Assembly: GCA_030737875.1 (NCBI GenBank)
Contig: CM060910.1
Coordinates: 611,643,303 to 611,707,302 of the forward strand
DNA from: Allium sativum
Lineage: Eukaryota > Streptophyta > Magnoliopsida > Asparagales > Amaryllidaceae
Length of the DNA: 64,000 nucleotides
Direction: 5' to 3'
Shown here: piece by piece, positions 1 through 9,312 of the stretch
How the letters are laid out: every line of letters begins with the position of its first letter
Position numbering within the stretch: the first letter of the stretch is position 1
The notes under the pieces: generated by a model
Databases searched by the model: none
The model's input: only the letters and a program-made list of their open reading frames with translations
Told to the model about the DNA's origin: nothing
Position numbers and translations under genes: made by a program

Positions 1-377
1 AATCAATTAAAGCAATATAAGTGAGTGTTTTCAAAATTTAAATATAATCGAGGTAGATATTTAATTTTGATTTCAAATTTGAATATGAGAATTCGTATAA
101 AGGATTTAATAAAGCGATTTATAAAATAATGACCATGGTGTGAAAAATGTAAATGATTGGTTGTTAAAGAGACCGGGATCGGCTATTGTCATACTCTCTA
201 CCAATACCGAAAACCACTTTAACAACTGTGTATGTGGTGAAGATCTAGAATGAAGTAGGATGGTTTGGTGAACGACTCTATTTTTTTATTTCATATTAAT
301 TACGAGACCCTTACTACCTTGAATGAGCTTGATGTGACTAAAACAAAAGCTACACTGAGACCAAGTGAGGTCATTTC
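1..377 (+). repeat. Giant-LTR family copy (a), left part
   Basis: This AT-rich non-coding stretch is the left visible part of an LTR of the same family as 32999-39204. The segment around 60-130, ending in 'cgatttataaaataa', resembles 36020-36100 of that LTR. The copy is interrupted at 377 by the chromovirus insertion and resumes at 12602; the 5-bp ATTTC (373-377) is repeated at 12597-12601. The 5' end lies outside the window. No gene is seen here. Confidence 0.6.
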
Positions 378-465
378 TGTAACACCCCGCGAATTCTACA
401 ACTGTGAAATTAACAAATTAAAGTATAATTAATTTGAAATCAAAGAACTAAGGGAAACGGGATAC

Positions 466-533
466 GCCATTGCGTTCGTCTCGGAAAAATACGCGAAATA
501 GAGTCCGAGTTTTCGAAAAACGGAGTCCGTATG
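466..533 (+). promoter_or_regulatory. Conserved 68-bp U3 block, LTR1 copy
   Basis: This block lies ~90 bp inside the LTR and contains the palindrome TTTTCGAAAA. The same 68 bp occur in LTR2 (2521-2588), LTR3 (9401-9468) and, inverted and identical, at 21735-21802 in the other chromovirus, whose flanking LTR sequence is largely different. A regulatory role is inferred only from this conservation. Confidence 0.6.
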
Positions 534-656
534 AAGAAGATATGGCCTTCGGAAGTTTTTAAATTAAGTTTAAAAATTCAAACAGAATAAAATAAGCTCA
601 GAAAACAAAAATGGGGCCCAATGGGCCAGGGCGGAAAAAGTCCCGCCTGACGCACC

Positions 657-745
657 CAGGTCGACTGGGCTGTCGACCTGGTCTAACCAGGTCGACAGGG
701 CTGTCGACAGGGGTGTCGACCTGGTCCAGAGCCAGGTCGAGCCCA
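657..745 (+). repeat. GTCGAC palindrome array in LTR1 U3 (5 cores)
   Basis: A GC-rich run of alternating inverted copies of an 11-14 bp unit centred on GTCGAC (five full cores plus one partial) sits about 150 bp upstream of the TATA box. Adjacent units are complementary, so the stretch can fold into nested hairpins. Confidence 0.8.
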
Positions 746-898
746 GTCTAACCTGGCTGGCCTATTCTATGTTGGTCGATTTTCTGTGGTCTGCTTTGTC
801 ATTAGGGCTAGGTGGCAAGCTCTAATTGGTCTCTCCTTAGGATGAATGGCTATGATCAATCCAGGCAACATCAATGGCTCTAATCAATTCTTAAACCC

Positions 899-906
899 TA
901 TAAAAA
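899..906 (+). promoter_or_regulatory. LTR1 TATA box
   Basis: TATAAAAA occurs in 'ccctataaaaaggaccc', the same context as in LTR2 and LTR3. A very similar context (TATAAAAGGACCCCTAG) is found on the minus strand of the other chromovirus, which supports its use as the Pol II promoter. Confidence 0.7.
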
Positions 907-1267
907 GGACCCTAGACTAAACCCTAATCTATTCATTCATAAATAAGAACAAAGCCGCCATGTTGCTGAGGAGCGTCTAGGAGTAGCCACCAAATTGGAG
1001 AGAAGATTAGGAGGAAAATTTTAAAGCCTAAAGCAATTCAAGCAAATCAAATCAAACCGCATCTTCTTATTCCTAAATTAGAGAATTCGCCGCAACCATT
1101 GTAAGTAGAGTATTATTTTGGTATGAACAAATAATTGTGTTGATATGTATACTTGATTTGTGGCGATAAAGTAATTCATATTTGTGCGTTGGAATATTGT
1201 ATACGTTTGGATATTCTTGAATTATGTTATTCAATTATAAAGAACTACATGCGGTAGTTCTATGCAA

Positions 1268-1500
1268 TTGGGATTTGGATTGCGAGTTTGCTTTCCAACG
1301 ACTAGCAGGTTTCTATCGGAAATTTATAAGGGATTTTGCGAAAATCTCAGCTCCGCTCACGAAATTAACTAAGAAGAATCTAGTATTCAATTGGGATTTG
1401 GATTGCGAGTTTGCTTTCCAACGACTGAAAAGGGCTCTCACAACAGCCCCAGTTTTGACATTGCCTAATGGGCACAAAGTTTTTACTTGCTTCTATCATT
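1268..1500 (+). pseudogene. RT C-terminal fragment, unit 1 (rearranged)
   Basis: This fragment corresponds to the end of the reverse transcriptase and the linker toward RNase H; it contains [26 protein letters not shown] and [14 protein letters not shown]. It begins with an out-of-place copy of the [13 protein letters not shown] coding segment (1268-1302) fused to the truncated LTR. It then jumps upstream to AGFYRKFI and reads through the same [13 protein letters not shown] segment again in its normal place (1391-1427). The catalytic palm is missing. The reading frame crosses both junctions from an ATG at 1224 inside the LTR, which looks accidental. It differs from unit 2 by FAKIS versus FSKIS. 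It is non-functional. Confidence 0.88.
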
Positions 1501-1524
1501 CGACTATACCTTTAGATAGGAACA

Positions 1525-1866
1525 ATTGGGAAAATGTCCTATAGATTAGAGCTACCCGAAAGATTGGCTGGAGTCCACAACGTTTTTCACGTTTCACATC
1601 TCCGAAAATGTCTACATGAGTCTGCTGAAGTGGTAGAGCCAAATATCCTCGAAGAGGCCGAAGTGGAACGCGAAGCAACCATAAGAAAAGTTCCAACCCG
1701 CATATTAGGAACGGAAGTGAAGAAGCTACGCAACCGCGAAGTCAAGCTCGTCAAAGTTCAGTGGAGCGACGCCGAGGGGGACGCGACTTGGGAAACTGAA
1801 GCTAGAATCCGTACAGCCTACCCTTTTCTATTCAAGGGTACATCCTTGATCTTTCCTTTTCCTTAA
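1525..1866 (+). pseudogene. Integrase C-terminus with chromodomain, unit 1
   Basis: The 3' end of pol encodes [16 protein letters not shown], then VHNVFHVSHLRKCLHES, then a chromodomain-like end (LVKVQWSDAEGDATWE and YPFLF). In chromoviruses this module follows the integrase GPY/F motif and is thought to direct integration to heterochromatin marks. The catalytic core and zinc finger upstream are deleted, so no integrase can be made. An ATG at 1534 is internal to the ancestral protein, not a real start. The copy at 8405-8746 encodes the same residues. Confidence 0.88.
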
Positions 1867-2419
1867 GTTGCGCTTTTATCTATCTTTTAGGTATATTTCC
1901 TCGACCTTATCTTTTAGGTAGAATCTCTTTGGATGGAAACATGTAATTGAAACATGTTATGGATGATGATTGCAAGTGGTTGCAAGTGATTGCTAGTGGT
2001 TGCTCGTGGTTGCATATACACACACAATCTAGGGTTTAGATCGGCTCAGTCACTTCATATTGCATATGCATATATGTTTGCACTCGTATATGGTTGAACT
2101 TTAATGTGTTGTCATGTGGATGTTGCATTTGTATTGAATGATTGTGCACTCATGTAGAATCAAGAATAGGAAAAATTTGCATACATAATGGATTCATGGC
2201 ACTTACATAATTCGCATTAAGGAGGTCAACTGAATCAGTAGACCGCCTGATTTTGCATTAGATAAGTTCATGTACACACACACTTCGCATATGATCATGA
2301 AGCTTTAGAAGTCTTTTAAGGACAATGGATGCTCGTGTTTGATGGATGAGTAGATGGATGATTGGATGTTAGGATATACATTCCTCCTAACTTGAAGATT
2401 TCGGGGACGAAATCCTTTT
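1867..2419 (+). other. 3' untranslated region of unit 1
   Basis: This non-coding stretch between the pol stop and the polypurine tract includes short 'ttgcaagtgg' repeats near 1970-2000 and a GAGGTCAACTGAATCAG segment. The latter has a recognisable counterpart in the same position in the minus-strand chromovirus (near 22075-22100). No gene is seen. Confidence 0.6.
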
Positions 2420-2432
2420 AAGTGGGGGAGAA
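2420..2432 (+). promoter_or_regulatory. Polypurine tract, unit 1
   Basis: AAGTGGGGGAGAA lies directly upstream of the LTR start TGTAACACC and is preceded by GGGGACGAAA, the usual layout for second-strand priming in plant chromoviruses. Confidence 0.9.
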
Positions 2433-2710
2433 TGTAACACCCCGCGAATTCTACAACTGTGAAATTAACAAATTAAAGTATAATTAATTTGAAATCAAAG
2501 AACTAAGGGAAACGGGATACGCCATTGCGTTCGTCTCGGAAAAATACGCGAAATAGAGTCCGAGTTTTCGAAAAACGGAGTCCGTATGAAGAAGATATGG
2601 CCTTCGGAAGTTTTTAAATTAAGTTTAAAAATTCAAACAGAATAAAATAAGCTCAGAAAACAAAAATGGGGCCCAATGGGCCAGGGCGGAAAAAGTCCCG
2701 CCTGACGCAC

Positions 2711-2812
2711 CCAGGTCGACTGGGCTGTCGACCTGGTCTAACCAGGTCGACAGGCCTGTCGACAGGGCTGTCGACAGGGGTGTCGACCTGGTCCAGAGCC
2801 AGGTCGAGCCCA
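2711..2812 (+). repeat. GTCGAC palindrome array in LTR2 U3 (6 cores)
   Basis: Six GTCGAC cores in alternating orientation plus a final GTCGAG lie ~160 bp upstream of the TATA box. LTR3 has the same six; LTR1 has five. The array can form hairpins and is the most GC-rich part of the LTR. Confidence 0.82.
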
Positions 2813-2965
2813 GTCTAACCTGGCTGGCCTATTCTATGTTGGTCGATTTTCTGTGGTCTGCTTTGTCATTAGGGCTAGGTGGCAAGCTCTAATTGGTCTC
2901 TCCTTAGGATGAATGGCTATGATCAATCCAGGCAACATCAATGGCTCTAATCAATTCATAAACCC

Positions 2966-2973
2966 TATAAAAA
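2966..2973 (+). promoter_or_regulatory. LTR2 TATA box
   Basis: TATAAAAA lies in the same context as in LTR1 and LTR3. Transcription would be expected to start roughly 30 bp downstream, defining the start of R (inference). Confidence 0.7.
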
Positions 2974-5739
2974 GGACCCTAGACTAAACCCTAATCTATT
3001 CATTCATAAATAAGAACAAAGCCGCCATGTTGCTGAGGAGCGTCTAGGAGTAGCCACCAAATTGGAGAGAAGATTAGGAGGAAAATTTTAAAGCCTAAAG
3101 CAATTCAAGCAAATCAAATCAAACCGCATCTTCTTATTCCTAAATTAGAGAATTCGCCGCAACCATTGTAAGTAGAGTATTATTTTGGTATGAACAAATA
3201 ATTGTGTTGATATGTATACTTGATTTGTGGCGATAAAGTAATTCATATTTGTGCGTTGGAATATTGTATACGTTTGGATATTCTTGAATTATGTTATTCA
3301 ATTATAAAGAACTACATGCGGTAGTTCTATGCAAGTATACGTTTGGAATATTTTGCAAATTATGTAATCCATGTTGAAGCTACATGTATGTAGTTGATTT
3401 AAATTCATGCAAGTTTGGGGCTTTGCTACTATGCCATCATAATGTGTATTTTTATACAAACGTCATTTTTATGAAGTAATTGGAATAGGTTTGGGTTATC
3501 ATAATCCATATGAAATTATGTTGAAAATTGGGCATCATGTATTAAGCCATGCTTTTGTACTAGAAAACCTATTTGCAAACTTATGAATATGGCTAGGCTA
3601 TGAATGATATTTGGCATAATTGAAATCCATGATTAAGTCTATCTTGTTTACAAGAATTTTATGATGACATATGTGGTACATAGCTAGGTTAGGCTCAAAA
3701 ATCCCTTTTTGTAAGTTTACATGACTAAAGTAAGAATCATGATTTCATGTTAGAAATATTTATGCCATGGTTATGTGAACAAATTTAACTATACTTATGC
3801 CATGCTTATGTTTGATACTATGCCATGCTTATGTTTGACATTATGCCATGCTTATGTTAGAGATATTTATGCCATGCTTATGTTTGACATTATGCCTAAA
3901 TAAAAATACAGGTTCATGTTGTAGTTAGGCCTATGTGTCAATAGTGATATTCTTAACATAACTACAAGTTTACATGCTTTGATTCATGTCACCTATGCTT
4001 CATGACCAAAGTATATATGCAAGTACACCAGTTTCTATTTTGTATTTCCAACGTCATATTGCAAGTTCATGCGCTCACCTTCCCCTCTTTGTGTATGTAA
4101 TCACGCTTTAAGCCTCCCCTTTTCGCATGGCTAAATTGGGCTTTAAAAGGCTAAGCCCAATATATATATAATAAACGGACGTGTTAAACGGGGGAAAATA
4201 ACGTTGGGTTAAAATTACTAATGAATGAAAATATAAAATAGAAGGGCCCAAATTCAAGTATGGGTTGGGCCCATGATTGGTGTAACCTTTACACCATTAA
4301 CTTAATAATTGGCCGCAAATATTTACATATAAGAAAATAAAGAAGAAAGACAAAAATATGTAAATGTAGAACATACGATGTGTTTAACCCGAGGTTGGAT
4401 TGAGTTGTGATGTAAACCTGCCCGGAACCGCCCGGCTGTCCAGTAGTCATAACAATACCTATCCAATGTGGGAGGTTAAACATGGAGCCCAATAAGGACC
4501 CGAGGTTAGACTGAGTTGTGGCGTAAGACTGCCCGGAACCAACCGGCAACAGGCAGCCACAACAATACCTGTCTAATGTGAGAGGTCAGGGCCTTAATAA
4601 GACAATTAAGGCTGAGTCAGGATTGTTAGGATTAAGTGAACTAAAGACTTAATCAAAATGGAACATGCTAAACTAAACGGACTGGTGGGGGTTAGGTTAG
4701 AAAACACTTAACCAACTTAGCATGTTGGCTAGAGATAGAAAACCTAGTAACGGGGGACCCTTTTCAGCAGTAACCCTAGAAGGTGTATCAGGATACCCTG
4801 AAACTAGGCAGGGTGGGGCACGATTACTGGGATGATTGTAAGAGGTCAAATCGACGGCGGTGGTGTAGCAGTGTAGGTTCTAACGGGGTGCGGGCGTGCA
4901 CACACTCCAGCGCAGAAAAATAAGGCACTGGACACCAGTAGCATACCTGTGCATTCTAAGGTTGTGTCGGGCCGCCGCCATGGGACTTGATACACCCCAT
5001 GGTGGGACCAGCATAGGTAACTACGACATCGGGGGCCGTAAGACACATGTAACTATGCGAGTAGGAGCCGATCATCATTGAATGGATCACATCACCCTGA
5101 TTATGGGGTGCCAGTTGGAAACTAGTTTATATGGGTTCAGAGATTTACATGGGGTACGATAGTATATTCGACCCTAGACAACTTAACCAAGTTTATAGTG
5201 CTTTCCCACTTCTTGTTTATACTTATCATACCCAGTTCTTTATTCATAGACAGAATAGTACTAGACTTACTCAGGCTTTATGTCTGACTCTACTTTTCTT
5301 TCGTCTTCTTTTCTTCTGTTTCCCCCCTACCCCCCCCAGGTCCACAGGGAGGGAACACAGCAGCTTGACCGGTCTTAACATCCAGCTTGAAGAAGAGAAA
5401 TGTATTGCTTGGTCCTTTTCGTTTGAAACTATGGCTTTGGACAAACTCTATGGGGCTTTTGCAGTTTATCTATGTTTTAGTTATGCTTCTTTAAATAATG
5501 TAATGAAGACAGATTATGAAAGTGTTATGTTATGTTTTTGGAAAGGATGTAAGACAATCATGGTGATGTTGTTGTAACACGTGTTTGCTTTTATGAAATA
5601 AAAGTTGTTGTTCTTCCGCTGTTTACAAATATGTGTTCTTATATCTGTCTTGTATATCTGTGACTTATACTTATAAACCTCCACCAAAATTAGGGCATTC
5701 CCTTTGAGAGTGACCCTAACGGAGGTGGGGTGTTCCACT

Positions 5740-5751
5740 TGGTATCAGAGC
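5740..5751 (+). promoter_or_regulatory. Primer-binding site, initiator-Met tRNA
   Basis: TGGTATCAGAGC lies two bases after the LTR end at 5737 and is complementary to the 3' end of plant initiator tRNA-Met. Unit 1 has no equivalent because its LTR and leader are deleted. Confidence 0.95.
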
Positions 5752-5929
5752 ATAGGTTTACTAGATAAGATAAAAAGTTTTGAAAAATTATTTTCAAAAA
5801 GGAAATTTAAAGAAGCATTTTTAAAAGAAAAATATTATTTTATTTTAAAAAAAAAGGCAAAGTCCACCCCCCAAAGCCATAGGTACTATCTCTTATCCTT
5901 CGTTTTGAATCTATCCTTTTTGTTTCAGC

Positions 5930-7442
5930 ATGTCCCAAGAACTTAACTTGCCGGAAGGGGTGCCAATACCTGGTTGGTTTAGACGGTTCTTAGAAGCAAG
6001 GGCCACTCAGCCAGGTCCTACCGTTCCTCCTCCCCCAGCTGAAGGAAATCATCCAGCTGCAGCGGCACCTTTTCCTCCACCTCCTCCTCGGGGAAACACG
6101 TTTGCTAAGATATGTAAAGATTTTAAAGCTATGTGAGGAAAGGATTTCCATGGAACTGAGTCCTTCGTGGCAGCTAGGAATTGGCTGAAAGAAACGGAGG
6201 ACCTATTCATCATCTTTGAGGTAGAAGATAGACAAAAAGTACAACTGGCAGTATGGCTATTGGAGGGCGAGGCTTCCTACTGGTGGGAAGTCACTAATGC
6301 TGAAAGACCAGTGGAGACATGGGAGGACTTTAGGGCAAGGTTTGAGACTAAATTTCTCTCAGATGCGGAAAGAAGTTTGCAGTTGGAAAAATTCTTATTT
6401 CTTAAGCAAGGGGACAAGACAGTCAGAGAGTATGTGAATCAGTTCAATGAGCTGGCTAGGTTTGGGCTTGACCTAGTCAACACCCCGCACAAGAAGGCTC
6501 TCCGGTTCGTCAAAGGGTTGAATGAGCCATTACACAGTTTGGCCATGACCCATATACCCATGGGAGCCACGTATGAAAGATTGGTGCAAATGGCATTGCT
6601 GAATGAAGAGGATAAGGGCAAGAAGGAGACAAAGGCAGAAAGCTCTCAAGGGAAGAAAGATGGTTTGCAGCCTAAGAAGACAGACTTTAAGAAGGGCGGG
6701 AAAGGCAACAAAGAGAAGAGGAAGTGCAATTTCTGTGGCAAAGTGGGGCACTTAGTAAAGGACTGCCGGAAAAAGAAGGCCAAGGAGAATGGTGGGTGCT
6801 TTTCTTGTGGTGAGACGGGCCATAGGGCTAAGGACTGCCCAAAGAAACGAGGACAGGGGCAGAGGGCTGGATCCACCCCAGGGGCACAGGTTCATGTGCT
6901 AGAAGCGCCACCTCTGCAACAGCGAGGTATAAATACTTCTGTAGAAAGTGTAGTTTATCTTTATGATCACCCCGTTCGCACTTTATTTGATTCTGGCGCA
7001 TCACACTCCTTTATCTCGTCTGCTTTAGTAGAATCTCTGCACCTAAAAACTAGTATGGTAGAGGACCCCTTAATTGTTTCAAACCCAATTGGGGGCCCAG
7101 CTCATTTGTCTATGATCTGTGTGGGATTGAAAATTTCTATTCTAAGTGTAGAATTTCAATGTAGTGCCTTTGTTTTGGGCTTTTCGGGTTATGGTTTGAT
7201 TTTGGGTATGGATTGGCTATCCAGTAATGGGGCCATCCTTGATTGTGAGAAAAGGGTTGTTAGGCTCCTAACCCAGCTCGGTAATACTTTGGAAATTTCT
7301 TGTAATCCCTCGTATGCGGTTATGCTTAGTTATCTTGAATCGCTAGATGCCTCTGTTGAAAATTTGAAATCAGTTAGAGTGGTCCGGGAATATCCGGATG
7401 TCTTTGAAGAGGTGAAGGGCTTGCCTCCGAAGCGGGAAATAG
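5930..7442 (+). pseudogene. gag-protease of the chromovirus (nonsense codon, frameshift)
   Basis: The start chosen is the ATG at 5930 (MSQELNLPEGVP), about 180 bp after the PBS. A proline-rich N-terminus is followed by an in-frame TGA (6134-6136) where the related minus-strand element has glycine (FKAMGGKNF). The frame then continues through a retrotransposon Gag domain (WLKETEDLF, VREYVNQFNELARFGLD) and two CCHC knuckles from about 6725 (CNFCGKVGHLVKDC and CFSCGETGHRAKDC). The aspartic protease follows, with its catalytic LFDSGASHSFIS (Asp codon 6989-6991) and LGMDWL flap-side motif. One T appears lost near 7444, after PPKREID, which throws the frame and gives a stop at 7460. Gag would package the RNA and protease would process the polyprotein; this copy cannot make the full product. 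Confidence 0.92.
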
Positions 7443-8400
7443 ATTCCGCATATATCTTGTAGATAATGCAAAGCCCGTTGCGTTTCCCGTTAGACACATG
7501 GCTCCACGAGAAAGGAAAGAGCTCAGTAAACAGATTAAAGAGCTTCTAGAGAAGGGGTTCATTAGGAGGAGCATTTCAGAATGGGGCGCTCCGGTGGTTT
7601 TCGCTACGAAGGCGGATGGTTCACTCCGTCTATGTGTTGACTATAGGGAGCTCAACAAGCTAACGAAAAAGAATAGGCACCCTCTCCCTAGAATTGACGA
7701 TTTGTTTGACCAGCTTGTAGGAGCGTCTGTTTTCTCCCATCTCGATTTAGCAACCGGTTTTCATCAGCTAAGGGTGGCTGAAGATAGCATCGATAAAACG
7801 GCGTTCAGAACCCCAGACGGCTTCTTTGAATGGCTTGTCATGCCTTTCGGCTTGACAAATGCACCTGCTTACTTCGTGGACCTAATGAGTAGGGTATTTA
7901 GAGATTTCCTCAACAAATTCGTAGTGGTCTTCGTAGATGATATCCTTATCTTCTCAAAGAGTGAAGAGGAACATGCTCAGCACTTAAGGGCAATCATGGA
8001 AACTTTGCGAGTCCATCAACTAAAAGCCAAATTCTCCAAATGCCACTTTTGGAGAGAAGAGGTGAGGTTCCTTGGGCACATAGTATCCAAACAAGGGTTA
8101 GCAGTGGACCCTGCTAAGGTAGTGGCGGTACAGGATTGGAAGACACCAAGGAATGCAACTGAGGTCCGAAGCTTTCTAGGACTAGCAGGTTTCTATCGGA
8201 AATTTATAAGGGATTTTTCGAAAATCTCAGCTCCGCTCACGAAATTAACTAAGAAGAATCTAGTATTCAATTGGGATTTGGATTGCGAGTTTGCTTTCCA
8301 ACGACTGAAAAGGGCTCTCACAACAGCCCCAGTTTTGACATTGCCTAATGGGCACAAAGTTTTTACTTGCTTCTATCATTCGACTATACCTTTAGATAGG
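7443..8400 (+). pseudogene. Reverse transcriptase domain, RNase H deleted
   Basis: The frame shifted from gag-protease reads [23 protein letters not shown] and then the RT core. Visible motifs, counting from the Met at 7498, are [11 protein letters not shown] (about residues 44-54), the first catalytic Asp in [11 protein letters not shown] (about 83), [10 protein letters not shown] (about 115), FVDD with the catalytic pair (about 145-148), and LGHIVS in the thumb. The palm looks complete for a Ty3/gypsy RT. The frame ends in unrelated residues after LTLPNGHK and stops at 8424. RNase H and the integrase zinc finger and core that should follow (normally well over 1 kb) are missing, and the join lies near 8358-8400. 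Confidence 0.93.
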
Positions 8401-8404
8401 AACA

Positions 8405-8746
8405 ATTGGGAAAATGTCCTATAGATTAGAGCTACCCGAAAGATTGGCTGGAGTCCACAACGTTTTTCACGTTTCACATCTCCGAAAATGTCTACATGAG
8501 TCTGCTGAAGTGGTAGAGCCAAATATCCTCGAAGAGGCCGAAGTGGAACGCGAAGCAACCATAAGAAAAGTTCCAACCCGCATATTAGGAACGGAAGTGA
8601 AGAAGCTACGCAACCGCGAAGTCAAGCTCGTCAAAGTTCAGTGGAGCGACGCCGAGGGGGACGCGACTTGGGAAACTGAAGCTAGAATCCGTACAGCCTA
8701 CCCTTTTCTATTCAAGGGTACATCCTTGATCTTTCCTTTTCCTTAA
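8405..8746 (+). pseudogene. Integrase C-terminus with chromodomain, unit 2
   Basis: It encodes the same residues as 1525-1866: the end of integrase (VHNVFHVSHLRKCLHES) and the chromodomain (LVKVQWSDAEGDATWE). Its reading frame differs from that of the preceding RT fragment, and the deletion junction at about 8358-8400 separates them. The protein is truncated and would not be made as part of Pol. Confidence 0.88.
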
Positions 8747-9299
8747 GTTGCGCTTTTATCTATCTTTTAGGTATATTTCCTCGACCTTATCTTTTAGGTA
8801 GAATCTCTTTGGATGGAAACATGTAATTGAAACATGTTATGGATGATGATTGCAAGTGGTTGCAAGTGATTGCTAGTGGTTGCTCGTGGTTGCATATACA
8901 CACACAATCTAGGGTTTAGATCGGCTCAGTCACTTCATATTGCATATGCATATATGTTTGCACTCGTATATGGTTGAACTTTAATGTGTTGTCATGTGGA
9001 TGCTGCATTTGTATTGAATGATTGTGCACTCATGTAGAATCAAGAATAGGAAAAATTTGCATACATAATGGATTCATGGCACTTACATAATTCGCATTAA
9101 GGAGGTCAACTGAATCAGTAGACCGCCTGATTTTGCATTAGATAAGTTCATGTACACACACACTTCGCATATGATCATGAAGCTTTAGAAGTCTTTTAAG
9201 GACAATGGATGCTCGTGTTTGATGGATGAGTAGATGGATGATTGGATGTTAGGATATACATTCCTCCTAACTTGAAGATTTCGGGGACGAAATCCTTTT
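8747..9299 (+). other. 3' untranslated region of unit 2
   Basis: This non-coding stretch is essentially identical to 1867-2419 (one visible T/C difference near 9003). No gene is seen. Confidence 0.6.
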
Positions 9300-9312
9300 A
9301 AGTGGGGGAGAA
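9300..9312 (+). promoter_or_regulatory. Polypurine tract, unit 2
   Basis: AAGTGGGGGAGAA lies immediately before the LTR3 start and is identical to the tract at 2420-2432. Confidence 0.9.

Larger units (their letters stand above)
378..1267 (+). repeat. Truncated 5' LTR (LTR1)
   Basis: The sequence starts TGTAACACCCCGCG and matches the first ~900 bp of the full LTRs at 2433 and 9313. It breaks off after 'tatgcaa' and runs directly into RT coding sequence. About 2.4 kb of LTR, the PBS, gag, protease and most of RT are missing from this unit. One 12-bp GTCGAC unit is missing relative to the other two LTRs. Confidence 0.92.
2433..5737 (+). repeat. Full LTR (LTR2), shared by both units
   Basis: This 3305-bp LTR starts TGTAACACC and ends TGTTCCA. 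It lies between a PPT on its left and a PBS on its right, so it serves as 3' LTR of unit 1 and 5' LTR of unit 2. Inside are the 68-bp U3 block (2521-2588), the GTCGAC array (2711-2812, six cores), a TATA box (2966-2973), 24-bp 'tatgccatgctta' repeats (about 3790-3900), and two related ~100-bp direct repeats with 'cccgaggtt' and 'gcccggaacc' (about 4385-4590). A 21-bp C-rich stretch near 5319-5340 is absent from LTR3. Short open frames inside are not convincing genes. Confidence 0.95.

Noticed and set aside
4289..5577. Open frames inside LTRs (for example 5131-5577, 4289-4549 and their copies 6880 bp on)
   Set aside because: They lie in LTR R/U5 sequence, contain no domain, and change length through the 21-bp indel; no support as genes.
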